A stretch of 64,000 nucleotides of DNA from Candidatus Nanopelagicales bacterium (GTDB lineage: Bacteria > Actinomycetota > Actinomycetes > S36-B12): the NCBI GenBank assembly GCA_018402235.1, contig JAGYJJ010000004.1, forward strand, positions 1,075,256 through 1,139,255, given 5' to 3'. The first letter of the stretch is position 1. Each line of letters opens with the position of its first letter. The notes under the pieces are model-generated. The model saw only the letters and a program-made list of their open reading frames with translations. It was not told the DNA's origin and ran no database searches. Made by a program: the position numbers and the translations under genes. Below are positions 37,964-46,660 of this stretch, in pieces.

Positions 37964-38012
37964 GTTCACCTAGACAACCGAAAATTCACGTTTCGGACCA
38001 CTGTTGTTCATG
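37964..38012. promoter_or_regulatory. Candidate Pho-box-like repeats between senX3 and phoU
   Basis: GTTCACC (37964), ATTCACG (37984) and GTTCATG (38006) are spaced 20 and 22 bases apart, near two helical turns. GTTCACC is the core of streptomycete PhoP and mycobacterial RegX3 sites. The 203-base divergent region 37892-38094 otherwise holds only the two promoters. Confidence 0.35.
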
Positions 38013-38094
38013 TTGTGGACAGTCATGCGTATCCCGTGGGCGTAGGCTCGCGAGAACATTTCCCTTCGGGGTCACGCGGATTTTGGGTGGTCAC

Positions 38095-38769
38095 ATGAGA
38101 GCGGCGTACTACGAGCAATTGGATCGAGTCAACGACGATCTTGTCGAAATGACCCGCCTGGTCGGCTCAGCCATGAATCGCGCCACTCAGGCGCTCCTAG
38201 ATGCCGACCTCCCGCTAGCTGAGGCTGTGATCGATTTCGACGCCAAGGTCGACACCTTGGCCAGCGACGTCGAGGAACGCTGCTACGAACTCGTGGCGCT
38301 GCAGCAGCCGGTCGCTACGGATCTGCGCGTGATCATTGGGGCACTTCGCATTGCCAGTTCCCTCGAACGAATGGGAGATCTCGCCGAGCACGTGGCTAAA
38401 CAAGCGCGCATGCGCTTCCCCCGGGTAGCCGTGCCCCAGGAACTGCGCGCCACGTTCGCCGAGATGGGTGGGCTAGCCGAGGCAATCGTGTCCAAGACCG
38501 GCTCGGTCATCGCCACCAAGGATGTCTCGCTGTGCTCGGACATCGCCCAGCACGACGAGCAAATGGACCGCCTGCACCGCGAACTCTTCACGATCGTGCT
38601 CTCCCCCAGCTGGAAGTACGGTGTGGAGGAAGCAATCGATGTCACGTTGCTTTCTCGCTTCTACGAGCGCTACGCCGATCACGCCGTTTCGGTGTCCCGT
38701 CGAGTGGTGACCATCGTGACCGGTGAGCCCTACGTGGCCGTCTCCCTTGAGGATCAAGCCGGCCGATAA
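38095..38769 (+). CDS. phoU: Phosphate-signalling regulator PhoU
   Basis: 224 residues, all-helical with two PhoU repeats. Motifs such as [70 protein letters not shown] helices and [17 protein letters not shown] show the E/DxxxD metal-binding sites in both halves. PhoU links Pst transport to the kinase and keeps the Pho regulon off when phosphate is ample. The ATG at 38095 is preceded by GGGTGG; an in-frame TTG 12 bases earlier is less likely. It diverges from senX3. Confidence 0.96.
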   Translation: MRAAYYEQLDRVNDDLVEMTRLVGSAMNRATQALLDADLPLAEAVIDFDAKVDTLASDVEERCYELVALQQPVATDLRVIIGALRIASSLERMGDLAEHVAKQARMRFPRVAVPQELRATFAEMGGLAEAIVSKTGSVIATKDVSLCSDIAQHDEQMDRLHRELFTIVLSPSWKYGVEEAIDVTLLSRFYERYADHAVSVSRRVVTIVTGEPYVAVSLEDQAGR

Positions 38770-38812
38770 GGCCTCGGTGGCCGCATCGCAGCCGGTGCGG
38801 GACACTAGTGAA

Positions 38813-40129
38813 ATGTCCGTCGTACGGCCGCTGAGCGCCAAGCAGCGCGTGCGAGCAAACTCACCTTCGAATCCGCAGCGCATCGCCATGCTTTCTATCC
38901 ACACTTCACCCCTTGACCAACCGGGCACCGGGGATGCCGGTGGCATGAATGTCTACGTAGTGGAGACCGCCAAGCGATTAGCCGAGGGCGGCACCGAAGT
39001 GGAGATCTTCACGCGGGGAACCTCGTCGGCACTACCCCCCACCGTTGAGCTCGCACCGGGAGTTCTCGTCCGACACATAACCGCAGGACCGTACGAAGGG
39101 CTTGTGAAAGGCGACTTGCCCGGACAGTTGTGCGCGGTCACTGCGGGCGTGATGCGCATTGAAGCGAGCAAACCCGAAGGTTGGTACGACCTCATTCATT
39201 CGCACTACTGGCTCAGTGGGCAGGTGGGCTGGCTCTCCTCCGAGCGGTGGCGGGTTCCCCTCGTTCATTCGATGCACACCATGGCCAAGGTCAAGAACCT
39301 CGAACTTGCTGACGGCGACACCCCTGAACCGGAGACTCGCATCATCGGTGAACAACAGGTAGTGGACATCGCGAGTCGGCTGGCAGCCAACACATCCGAC
39401 GAAGCCGCGCAGCTCATCGATCTATACGGTGCAGATCCCGCGCGAGTGGATGTGATCCACCCGGGCGTGGATCTGCAGACCTTCACTCCAGGCGACAAAG
39501 GTGCGGCCAGACAGCAGGTTGGATTGGGTGCAGAGGAATTCATCGTGCTCTTCGTAGGACGAATCCAACCGCTCAAAGCCCCCGACGTGTTGGTGCACGC
39601 CGTTGCCCAGGTTCGCCGAGATCGACCCGGCCTCAAAGTGCGGGCGGTGATCTGCGGTGGTCCATCTGGCAGTGGGATGGACAAACCCAGCGCCTTGATT
39701 GATCTGGCCCGTGAACTCGACATCACCGCGAATGTGACGTTCATGTCCCCAACATCGCGCGCTGGTCTCGCAGATCTTTATCGCGCCGCTGATGTCACGA
39801 TGGTTCCCTCGCACTCGGAATCCTTTGGATTGGTAGCCATCGAATCGCAGGCATGCGGAACTCCGGTCATAGCAGCGGCCGTGGGCGGGTTGCACACTGC
39901 AGTGGCAAATAACGTGAGTGGGCACCTCATCGAAGGACACGACCCACGTGCCTACGCGGCAGCGATCGAGCGGCTCGCTGATGATCCCGCTGCACTCGCG
40001 GATCTGGGTCGCGGTGCGGTGATGCACGCCGCAGCGTTCGGTTGGGAGAGCACCACGGTAGGACTCCTAGATACCTATCGAGCAGCGATGGCCGACCAAC
40101 CACCGAGTCGGCTCGCCGTAACCACATGA
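38813..40129 (+). CDS. mshA: D-inositol-3-phosphate glycosyltransferase MshA
   Basis: 438 residues, GT4 family. [24 protein letters not shown] is the MshA-type N-terminus; [47 protein letters not shown] and [22 protein letters not shown] are the substrate and nucleotide loops. It joins GlcNAc to inositol-1-phosphate (D-inositol-3-phosphate), the first step of mycothiol synthesis. I used ATG 38813; a later ATG at residue 26 (MLSIHTS) is also possible. Its TGA overlaps the start of the YbjN gene (ATGA). mshD is about 10 kb further on. Confidence 0.96.
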   Translation: MSVVRPLSAKQRVRANSPSNPQRIAMLSIHTSPLDQPGTGDAGGMNVYVVETAKRLAEGGTEVEIFTRGTSSALPPTVELAPGVLVRHITAGPYEGLVKGDLPGQLCAVTAGVMRIEASKPEGWYDLIHSHYWLSGQVGWLSSERWRVPLVHSMHTMAKVKNLELADGDTPEPETRIIGEQQVVDIASRLAANTSDEAAQLIDLYGADPARVDVIHPGVDLQTFTPGDKGAARQQVGLGAEEFIVLFVGRIQPLKAPDVLVHAVAQVRRDRPGLKVRAVICGGPSGSGMDKPSALIDLARELDITANVTFMSPTSRAGLADLYRAADVTMVPSHSESFGLVAIESQACGTPVIAAAVGGLHTAVANNVSGHLIEGHDPRAYAAAIERLADDPAALADLGRGAVMHAAAFGWESTTVGLLDTYRAAMADQPPSRLAVTT

Positions 40130-40629
40130 GCATGTCTAACTCCTCTGTCATCCCTGAGGTTGTTGTGCAGTTCCTCGAATCGCAGGAACTAGCGTTCGAA
40201 CCCATCGATGAGCGGTCGATAGCGGTAGTCGTGCCCGGTGAGCAAAAACTCACGACAACGGTTTCGCTGGCCTTCGGTGAGACAGCTCTGACCGTGAACG
40301 CATTCGTGATCCGCCATCCGGATGAGAACACCGAGAACGTCTATCGCTGGTTGCTGGAGCGAAATAAGCGGATGTACGGCCTTGCGTACAGCATCGATCA
40401 CCTCGGTGACATCTATCTGACCGGACGCTTTCCACTGAGGGCGCTTGATGATCAAGAACTCGATCGAATCTTCGGGGCCATCAGCGAATACGCCGATGGA
40501 CCATTCAATCTATTGCTCGAGCTCGGCTTCGCGTCGGCGATCAAGCGCGAGTGGCAGTGGCGAGCGCAGTCCGGCCTGCCCACCGACAATCTGGCCGCCT
40601 TCAGACACCTGACCGAACCACGCGAATAG
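40126..40629 (+). CDS. YbjN-domain protein
   Basis: 167 residues. [19 protein letters not shown] at the start and [46 protein letters not shown] in the middle are typical of actinobacterial YbjN/sensory-transduction-regulator proteins that look like type III secretion chaperones. Function unknown. It is coupled to mshA through ATGA and precedes gpm, the conserved order mshA-ybjN-gpm of many actinobacteria. A second ATG follows two codons later. Confidence 0.88.
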   Translation: MSMSNSSVIPEVVVQFLESQELAFEPIDERSIAVVVPGEQKLTTTVSLAFGETALTVNAFVIRHPDENTENVYRWLLERNKRMYGLAYSIDHLGDIYLTGRFPLRALDDQELDRIFGAISEYADGPFNLLLELGFASAIKREWQWRAQSGLPTDNLAAFRHLTEPRE

Positions 40630-40672
40630 CCGCTGGCGCACGTGTGCTGCGTCCATCCGGCAGGATTGCGTC

Positions 40673-41435
40673 ATGACCGAAGCGCCTCACACCCTCATTT
40701 TGCTCCGCCATGGCGAGAGCGAGTGGAACGCCAAGAACCTGTTCACCGGATGGGTCGATGTAGACCTCACTGACAAAGGCCGCGATGAGGCGCGTCGCGG
40801 CGGCGAATTGCTCCGCGAGCATGGACTGTTGCCCGACGTTGTGCATACCTCGTTGCTCACGCGTGCGATTCGCACCAGCCAGCTCGCGCTCGAGGCCGCC
40901 GATCGCATGTGGATTCCGGTCAAGCGCAATTGGCGATTGAACGAGCGTCACTACGGAGCACTGCAGGGCAAGAACAAGAAACAGACCCTGGAGGAATTCG
41001 GCGAAGAGCAGTTCATGCTGTGGCGGCGCAGTTACGACGTGCCACCACCACCGATCGCACCGTGATGATCCGTACGCCCAGACCGATGATCCGCGTTACG
41101 CAGCGCTCCCGCCGGATGCCCGCCCGGCAACCGAATGCCTGGCTGATGTGGTTCGGCGGATGATTCCCTACTGGGAAGACGTGATCGTCGCCGAGGACCT
41201 GCGGGTGGGCAAGAAGGTGCTGGTAGCTGCGCATGGCAACTCGCTGCGCGCGATGGTCAAGCACCTTGATGGGATCTCCGATGCGGACATAGCCGAACTC
41301 AACATCCCCACCGGAATCCCGCTCGTATACCGACTCGATGCAGACCTCACACCCATCGTTCGTGGTGGTGAGTACCTCGACCCCGAGGCTGCTGCAACAG
41401 CAGCGGCCGCGGTTGCCGCGCAAGGCAAGGGCTGA
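40673..41435 (+). pseudogene. gpmA: Phosphoglycerate mutase, 2,3-BPG-dependent, one frameshift
   Basis: The first frame gives [20 protein letters not shown] with the phosphorylated His13, [38 protein letters not shown] and [10 protein letters not shown], then a TGA at 41063-41065. The next frame continues exactly with [37 protein letters not shown] (second catalytic His) and [13 protein letters not shown] to TGA 41435. Removing one base (an extra T) near 41062-41064 restores the full 253-residue enzyme. As the glycolytic enzyme is normally essential, a sequence error is likely. The region 41066-41160 bridges the two parts. Confidence 0.9.
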
Positions 41436-41443
41436 CAAACGCC

Positions 41444-42175
41444 ATGGGCCATCTGCATACCGAGCGTTTGGATCTGGCAGATTCGACCGTGCGCGAATGG
41501 GATGCAGTTGTTCTCGCAAGCGATCCCGACGACGGCATCGTGCTGGATCGCTCGGCGTTCTACCCCGGTGGCGGTGGTCAACCACCCGACCACGGAGTGC
41601 TGCTGTGGGGTGGTGTGCAAACACGCATTGAGGGTGCGCGACGTGGCGACGACATCCGCCTCATCCCTGCGGACGGCGATCCACTTCCCGCCGTGGGCAC
41701 CACGGTTCGGGGAGCCATCCAAGACGACCGACGCACCGCACTCATGCGAACGCACTCGGGGTTGCACTTGCTCTCGGGTGTGGTGTTCCGCGACTTCGGT
41801 GCGCTGGTAACCGGATCGAACATGGATCCACTGTCCGGGCGTTTGGACTTCAACCTCGAGTCCGTGCCCGAGGGTTTCAAGGAAGCGGTCGAGGAAGCAT
41901 GCAATGCCGAGGTCGAAGCCGACCGCGCCATCGAGGCCTACGAACTCCCACGCGAACAAGCTTTCGAGATCCCCGACATCATCCGAACCGCCACGAACCT
42001 GCTGCCCCCGGGTATCGAAATCGTGCGCATCGTCGATATCAAGGGGCTCGACGTCCAAGCAGACGGTGGAACGCACGTCGCCTCGACCCGGCAGGTGGGT
42101 CGGATGCGGGTTCAGAAGGTGGAGAACAAGGGCAAGGGGTTCCGGCGGATCCGCGTCGCGCTGGAATCGGATTGA
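41444..42175 (+). CDS. Alanyl-tRNA editing protein, AlaX-like
   Basis: 243 residues. It resembles the editing domain of alanyl-tRNA synthetase: DRSAFYPGGGGQPPDHG, RTHSGLHLLSGVV with the zinc-binding HxxxH, and QADGGTHVASTRQVG with the second His pair site. It hydrolyses Ser-tRNA-Ala (or Gly-tRNA-Ala). The usual Cys before the last His is replaced here by Ala/Asp in VQADGGTH, as in some AlaX forms. It starts 8 bases after gpm, so they are probably one transcript. AAGGGC lies before the ATG. Confidence 0.88.
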   Translation: MGHLHTERLDLADSTVREWDAVVLASDPDDGIVLDRSAFYPGGGGQPPDHGVLLWGGVQTRIEGARRGDDIRLIPADGDPLPAVGTTVRGAIQDDRRTALMRTHSGLHLLSGVVFRDFGALVTGSNMDPLSGRLDFNLESVPEGFKEAVEEACNAEVEADRAIEAYELPREQAFEIPDIIRTATNLLPPGIEIVRIVDIKGLDVQADGGTHVASTRQVGRMRVQKVENKGKGFRRIRVALESD

Positions 42176-42182
42176 CGTTTAG

Positions 42183-42719
42183 TCAGCCGGGGTTCTGATT
42201 TATTGCGGTCGCAAAGGCGTTCCGGGCGTCGTCGTTGAAGAGCACGAAGCGAACCAACGAGATGTTCGGGTATCGATCAAGGGATTCACGTACGGCGGTC
42301 ACCGCGATCGGTGCCGCGTCGGCTGGTTGCCAGCCGTAGACCCCGCAGGAGATCGCCGGGAATGCCACGCTGGTTGCCCCCACCCGGTCGGCTTCGGCCA
42401 GCGAAGTTCGATGAGCAGCCGCAAGAAGTTCGATGCCACCGTCGGGATATTCCCAGTGCTTTGGGCCAACCGTGTGGATAACGAAGCGGGCCGGCAGCAG
42501 CGCCCCGCCGGTGGTCGCGGCTTTGCCGACCGGCAATCCGTTGGGCAACCGATCACGGCGCAGTGCCTGACACTCGGCCAGCAACTGCGGACCCGCGGCG
42601 GCGTGGATCGCACCGTCCACGCCACCACCACCCATCAGGCTTGAGTTGGCGGCATTGACGATTGCATCGACTGCTTGCTCGGTGATGTCGCCGCGGACCA
42701 CTTCGATCGTCGCGGTCAT
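42183..42719 (-). CDS. Macrodomain protein, O-acetyl-ADP-ribose deacetylase type
   Basis: 178 residues. VVRGDITEQAVDAIVNAANSSLMGGGGVDGAIHAAAG is the ADP-ribose-binding macrodomain signature of the YmdB group, with AISCGVYGWQPADAAPIAV in the second loop. It removes acetyl or ADP-ribose groups from ADP-ribosylated compounds. It is convergent with alaX, 7 bases apart, and follows the DUF2516 gene in the same direction. Length and active-site residues are normal. Confidence 0.93.
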   Translation of the reverse strand: MTATIEVVRGDITEQAVDAIVNAANSSLMGGGGVDGAIHAAAGPQLLAECQALRRDRLPNGLPVGKAATTGGALLPARFVIHTVGPKHWEYPDGGIELLAAAHRTSLAEADRVGATSVAFPAISCGVYGWQPADAAPIAVTAVRESLDRYPNISLVRFVLFNDDARNAFATAINQNPG

Positions 42720-42744
42720 GAGAGCTTCGATTCGGCGGCCTGAT

Positions 42745-43026
42745 TCAGCGGCCGGTGATCGACTTTATGCGCGGGCGGATATCGAAGAGGTAGATCAGTG
42801 CGATCACCGCGCCAGCGATCCCGAACAGACTGAGGGTGAGATTAGGTGCCAAGCCGGTCAGCAGTGCAAGGCCGGTCAAGGCGAGCCACAAGATCTTGTT
42901 CTGCCGACCAATAGCGGGGAAGGCGGCGGTGGGTGCGCGCAGGCACTCAATGAAGGCGAACCCCTTCAGGCCCAACAGCACAACCCAAAGAGCCAGGACG
43001 ACGATGTCTTGCACAGCACCGAACAT
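42745..43026 (-). CDS. DUF2516 membrane protein
   Basis: 93 residues with three hydrophobic segments (VLALWVVLLGLKGFAFIECL, LWLALTGLALLTGLAP, LFGIAGAVIALIYLFDIRP). This fits DUF2516 of actinobacteria, function unknown. In Mycobacterium the homologue (Rv0476) follows hbhA, as here, though a hairpin separates them. The ATG is preceded by TAACGT exactly 6 bases upstream; GGAG in the spacer could be a ribosome binding site instead. Confidence 0.85.
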   Translation of the reverse strand: MFGAVQDIVVLALWVVLLGLKGFAFIECLRAPTAAFPAIGRQNKILWLALTGLALLTGLAPNLTLSLFGIAGAVIALIYLFDIRPRIKSITGR

Positions 43027-43032
43027 GTCTCC

Positions 43033-43038
43033 ACGTTA
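43033..43038 (-). promoter_or_regulatory. Predicted -10 box TAACGT for DUF2516
   Basis: Minus strand TAACGT-GGAGAC-ATG. The spacing fits the leaderless pattern seen elsewhere in the window. Confidence 0.5.
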
Positions 43039-43064
43039 CCTGCACCTGCTGAAAACCGCGCATG

Positions 43065-43096
43065 CGAAAGGCGCCACCCATCGGTGGCGCCTTTCG
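43065..43096. terminator. Perfect 14-bp hairpin between the HbhA-like and DUF2516 genes
   Basis: CGAAAGGCGCCACC and GGTGGCGCCTTTCG around a 4-base loop (CATC). On the minus strand it follows the HbhA-like stop by 16 bases and runs into the DUF2516 promoter. Confidence 0.8.
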
Positions 43097-43112
43097 ACTT
43101 CTAGGGACCGGT

Positions 43113-43424
43113 TCAGACGCCCACAGCTTCGCGGACCAGAACAACGGTCTCGGCCACGTTCTTGCGCACCGATCCGGCGGCATTGCGTGCGGACTTCACC
43201 GAGTCGGTCACAAAGTCGCGGCCGCGCTCGGCGGCGTCGGAGACCTGGGTCGGGACCTCGACTTTGGGCAGGTCCAGTTTCGGGAAGTCCAACTTCGGGA
43301 GATCAAACTTGGGAAGCTCGAACTTCGGGAGGTCGAACGGCAGGGAAGACGATGCCGTCTCGCTTTTCACGCTTGCTTTGGTCGCCTTCTTGGCAGCGGT
43401 CTTCTTCTTGGGTGTTTCGGTCAT
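43113..43424 (-). CDS. HbhA-like lysine-rich protein with LPK repeats
   Basis: 103 residues. A Lys/Ala N-terminus (TPKKKTAAKKATKASVK) is followed by a repeat of about 5-residue units (FDLPKFELPKFDLPKLDFPKLDLPKVE broken as x-D/E-L/F-P-K) at about 30-55 and a C-terminal amphipathic helix (DAAERGRDFVTDSVKSARNAAG). In Mycobacterium HbhA carries a lysine-rich tail at the C-terminus and sits between an Xre gene and DUF2516; this gene has the same neighbours but a different make-up, so the name rests mainly on position. AAAGGA precedes the ATG. It overlaps the Xre stop (ATGA). Confidence 0.75.
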   Translation of the reverse strand: MTETPKKKTAAKKATKASVKSETASSSLPFDLPKFELPKFDLPKLDFPKLDLPKVEVPTQVSDAAERGRDFVTDSVKSARNAAGSVRKNVAETVVLVREAVGV

Positions 43425-43822
43425 GATGCGTCCTTTGATTCATGAGCGTCCGGGTTTTCCGATTGCTCGCTTTGGGTGCGTCCGGCAGAGCCGTTCTCCG
43501 CCTGGAATGCGGCATAGATCTGCAGCAACGTTGTCCGCTGCCGCTCGGTCAAGGTGGTGTCTGCCGCGATGGCGGTGGTGACCGCCTCATCACCTTCACG
43601 ATCGTCGAGGATCCCCGCTTGCACATACAACGTCTCGGCAGAGATGCGAAGGCCCTGGGCGATTCGCCCCAAGATCTCCGCACTCGGCTTGCGCAGTCCG
43701 CGCTCGACCTGGCTGAGGTAGGGGTTGGAGACTTCCGCCGCCTTCGCCAACTGGCGAAGGGACATTTGTGCTTGATCCCGCTGCTCGCGGATGAAATCCC
43801 CGATGCCGTCGATACGTGCCAT
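43421..43822 (-). CDS. Xre-family transcriptional regulator
   Basis: 133 residues. An N-terminal HTH_3 domain, IGDFIREQRDQAQMSLRQLAKAAEVSNPYLSQVERGLRKPSAEILGRIAQGL (read in pieces: recognition helix near NPYLSQVE), resembles Rv0474, the regulator upstream of hbhA. The C-terminal half is acidic and helical. It probably controls its own operon with the HbhA-like gene, since two palindromes lie just upstream. The message may be leaderless: CATACT is 6 bases before the ATG. Confidence 0.9.
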   Translation of the reverse strand: MARIDGIGDFIREQRDQAQMSLRQLAKAAEVSNPYLSQVERGLRKPSAEILGRIAQGLRISAETLYVQAGILDDREGDEAVTTAIAADTTLTERQRTTLLQIYAAFQAENGSAGRTQSEQSENPDAHESKDAS

Positions 43823-43833
43823 GCCTCAAGTAT

Positions 43834-43859
43834 GCACCTAGGTGCTTGCAGATGCAAGC
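43834..43859. promoter_or_regulatory. Two overlapping palindromes in the xre promoter
   Basis: GCACCTAGGTGC (43834-43845) and GCTTGC-AGAT-GCAAGC (43844-43859) lie 12-37 bases upstream of the Xre start and overlap a possible promoter, TTGCAT-N17-CATACT on the minus strand. They are good candidates for autoregulation sites. Confidence 0.5.
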
Positions 43860-43891
43860 GGGGGTGCTTGCTGGAGCGAGCGTGAGATGGC

Positions 43892-45097
43892 TCACCCCAG
43901 GAAAAGGGCCCCCACCAAGGCGAGGCAGCCCGCCAGTCCCAGGTAAGGGGTGGCGGCCAGCAGCGCCCCGCGGGCCCCCGGGCGACGGCCCACGCGTATC
44001 GCCGCTAGGTGGGCGATGGCGTAGTACGTCAAGATCATGACTGCGGAAATGCCCAGAGCTAGCACAAGCCCGCCGAAGATAACCACGATCGCAGCACCCA
44101 GCGCGGCTGCGATTTCCGCCCGGTAGGGCACCTTGCTCCTTTGCCCCACCGCCGCGAACACATGCGGCGCATCGCCGGAATCTGCCATCGCGAACAGGGT
44201 GCGACCCACGCCGGCAATCAAACTAAGGAGCACGGCGCCCGCGGCGAGCACCGCGGCGATGATCACGGCCGTGCGCAGCCAAGACCCCACTTCGGATTCA
44301 GCAATATCCGACAGCGCAGCGGGACCGATAGCAACACCTGCTCCAGCAGCAGCGGTCACCGTGAGTGCAACGATCACGTACAACACAACCACGATCGCGA
44401 AGGAGCCGGCTACCGCGCGGGGGATGACACGTGCGGGATTACGCACTTCCTCGCCCAACACGGTGATGCGTGCGTAACCAGCGAATGCAACGAAGACAAG
44501 TGCACTTGCTGCCAGGACACTCAATGGCTGCGCTTCCACCAGCGGTGAGTCGACCGCGGGCAATCGAACGATCCGGCTACTGGACAGCCCGACGAACAGC
44601 ACAACGATGGCAATGACAATCGTCACCATCACAGCGGCCACCCGGATGGATCGAGTAACTCCCCGCAGGTTGAGTGCAAGTAACGCGGCGATGGCAGCGA
44701 GCGCAACCGTGGTGGCATTCTCCGGCCAGACGTAAAGCCCGATGGTCAAGGCCGCCGCGGATGCAGAGGCCGTCTTGCCAACTAGGAACACCACGCCGGC
44801 GAGCACTCCGGCTGGCCGTCCGATTTCGATACGCCCATACGCGTACACCCCGCCAGCTTGCGGATGTCGAGCCGCTAACCGCGCGGTGGACGTGGCGTTA
44901 AGCGCCGCCACTACTCCCGCAATGATCACTGCTGCGATGAGCCAGGACCCCGCGCGCTCGAGTGCCGGTTGCCATACGGCGAAGACGCCTGTGCCCACCA
45001 TGGCACTGACGCCCACCACAACAGCGCCGCCAAGGCCAATCGAACGCGTCAGGCGACTCGGTGGATCCTCATCTGCTGGAAACTGAGCCGAGGTCAC
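43892..45097 (-). CDS. APC-family amino acid permease
   Basis: 401 residues with about 11-12 membrane helices. The N-terminal IGLGGAVVVGVSAMVGTGVFAVWQP is the APC helix 1 motif and YAYGRIEIGRPAGVLAG follows helix 3. A transporter for an amino acid or related compound by proton symport. GTG start, preceded by TACGTT exactly 6 bases upstream. It stands alone, downstream of the divergent dtd gene and upstream of the Xre gene. The substrate cannot be told. Confidence 0.88.
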   Translation of the reverse strand: MTSAQFPADEDPPSRLTRSIGLGGAVVVGVSAMVGTGVFAVWQPALERAGSWLIAAVIIAGVVAALNATSTARLAARHPQAGGVYAYGRIEIGRPAGVLAGVVFLVGKTASASAAALTIGLYVWPENATTVALAAIAALLALNLRGVTRSIRVAAVMVTIVIAIVVLFVGLSSSRIVRLPAVDSPLVEAQPLSVLAASALVFVAFAGYARITVLGEEVRNPARVIPRAVAGSFAIVVVLYVIVALTVTAAAGAGVAIGPAALSDIAESEVGSWLRTAVIIAAVLAAGAVLLSLIAGVGRTLFAMADSGDAPHVFAAVGQRSKVPYRAEIAAALGAAIVVIFGGLVLALGISAVMILTYYAIAHLAAIRVGRRPGARGALLAATPYLGLAGCLALVGALFLG

Positions 45098-45103
45098 CCG
45101 CAG

Positions 45104-45109
45104 AACGTA
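45104..45109 (-). promoter_or_regulatory. Predicted -10 box TACGTT for the APC permease
   Basis: Minus strand TACGTT-CTGCGG-GTG in the 54-base gap to dtd. No Shine-Dalgarno sequence is present. Confidence 0.55.
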
Positions 45110-45151
45110 CGGGGGTCACATGAACGATCCGTGAAGTGGCACGCTGTGCCG

Positions 45152-45622
45152 ATGCGAGCGATCATCCAACGTGCCCGCGATGCGCAGGTGAGCGTTGCCG
45201 GCGAAATAGTCGGTTCTTTCGAAGGGCCGGGCATCGTGCTTTTGGTAGGAGTGACCCACGACGACGACGATTCAACGGCAGCGACCATCGCAGACAAGGC
45301 CTACGGCCTGCGCATCTTCGAACATCACCACGCGAAAGATCTGGCCTGCCTGCCGCCATCGACTCCCAAAGAGGTCTCCGCTCGCGACCTCGGGCTACCG
45401 GTGCTGGTGATCAGTCAGTTCACGTTGTATGCCGAGACGAAGAAGGGGCGACGGCCAACATGGGATCGAGCCGCACCCGGACCGATTGCCGAACCATTGA
45501 TCGATGTGGTGGCCGATGCATTACGCGGAATGGGCGCGCAAGTGTCGACCGGACGATTCGGTGCCGATATGCAGGTCACCTTCACTAACGACGGACCGAT
45601 GACCATCATCGTCGAGGTTTGA
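45152..45622 (+). CDS. dtd: D-aminoacyl-tRNA deacylase
   Basis: 156 residues. AIIQRARDAQVSV at the start, VLLVGVTHDDDD, VISQFTLYAETKKGRRP and FTNDGPMTIIVE are the DTD motifs; the catalytic backbone site uses SQFTLY and GPMT. It removes D-amino acids from tRNA. The loop between strands 3 and 4 is longer and richer in His than usual (RIFEHHHAKDLACLPPSTPKEVSARDLG). ATG at 45152; the longer frame is not supported. It is convergent with ygfZ, 6 bases apart. Confidence 0.93.
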   Translation: MRAIIQRARDAQVSVAGEIVGSFEGPGIVLLVGVTHDDDDSTAATIADKAYGLRIFEHHHAKDLACLPPSTPKEVSARDLGLPVLVISQFTLYAETKKGRRPTWDRAAPGPIAEPLIDVVADALRGMGAQVSTGRFGADMQVTFTNDGPMTIIVEV

Positions 45623-45628
45623 TTGGCA

Positions 45629-46660
45629 CTAGCCAAGCACAACTGCTGTTTGACTGGCGCGCATCACGCCGTTGTCGGTCACCACATCGAGTTCGGCGTC
45701 GGTCGGCACCGAGCGTTTGATGATCACCGTTGCGATCGGTCCGAGTTCATGATGCTGAGCGCCGGTACCTACCCAGCCGATGTCCTTGCCGTTCCACTGC
45801 ACCACCGACCCGTGCGCGGGTGCGGTGTCGATGGAACCATCGAGGTGCACCAGGGCTAAACGGCGGGGAGGGTGACCGAGGTTGTGGACGCGGGCCACCG
45901 CCTCTTGCCCGCGGTAGCAGCCCTTCGCCAGGTGGACACCCGGGCCGATCCAGCCAACTTCGTGCGGCAGAGTCCGATGGTCGGTTTCAAATCCCATGCG
46001 CGGCACCGCTGCAGAGACCCGCAACGCATTCCAAGCCCACGTCCCGGCGAATGCCGGCCACGTCTGAAGTCGATCGTGCAGTTGCTCACGCGGCACGATC
46101 ACTTCCCGACCATTGAAAGTATCTGGCCGCTGCGCTACGTATTTCTGTGCGCCACCACCCTTGTCGGAACCCGCATCGATAGTGCCCGTTCCGGCAAAGT
46201 CTGCTGGCACCAGCCAGGTGGGAAGTGACGGATCGATCTGGTGCACCGGCTCCCAGATGACCGCGAACTGTGCGGACTCATCAACGATCTCCACGCGCAT
46301 CATGAATTTCATCGACTCCAGGTACCGCACGAGTTCCCCCGCCGTCCCCGGTGCGCAGATGATCCACGCGGAGTAGTCGTCGTCGACGATGTGCAGTTCG
46401 TGTTCCACATGACCGTGCGGGCTCAAGATCAACGCGAGGCTCGAAGCGCCCGGCAGCAAACCCTCAAGGTGCTGGGTGGTGAGGCTGTGTAACCACGTGA
46501 GCCGATCGGGGCCGGTCACCCGAACCACTCCGAAGTGCGAAAGGTCAACCGCAGCAGCACCATCCTTGAGCACCCGCTGCTCGCGTAGCGGATCGCCGTA
46601 ATGCCACGCAACCCCTGAGTCGACATCACCTTCGGGTGCAGGCACCCCGTTCGCAATCAT
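45629..46660 (-). CDS. ygfZ: YgfZ/GcvT folate-binding protein
   Basis: 343 residues, GcvT-like fold. The diagnostic motif KGCYRGQE (LAKGCYRGQEAVARVHNLGHPPR) is present, with VTGPDRLTWLHSLTTQ in the N-terminal folate-binding part. It helps make or repair iron-sulfur clusters with tetrahydrofolate. Its ATG overlaps the fur stop (ATGA), so they are one transcript. The fur-ygfZ-dtd order is common in actinobacteria. Confidence 0.94.
   Translation of the reverse strand: MIANGVPAPEGDVDSGVAWHYGDPLREQRVLKDGAAAVDLSHFGVVRVTGPDRLTWLHSLTTQHLEGLLPGASSLALILSPHGHVEHELHIVDDDYSAWIICAPGTAGELVRYLESMKFMMRVEIVDESAQFAVIWEPVHQIDPSLPTWLVPADFAGTGTIDAGSDKGGGAQKYVAQRPDTFNGREVIVPREQLHDRLQTWPAFAGTWAWNALRVSAAVPRMGFETDHRTLPHEVGWIGPGVHLAKGCYRGQEAVARVHNLGHPPRRLALVHLDGSIDTAPAHGSVVQWNGKDIGWVGTGAQHHELGPIATVIIKRSVPTDAELDVVTDNGVMRASQTAVVLG

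Noticed and set aside
40673..41435. Programmed ribosomal frameshift in gpm
   Set aside because: The site (CACCGTGATGATCC) has no slippery heptamer, and similar single-base breaks are found in other genes, so error or mutation is likelier.
41168..42076. A 302-codon minus-strand frame over gpm and alaX
   Set aside because: Antisense to two conserved genes with no start signal.
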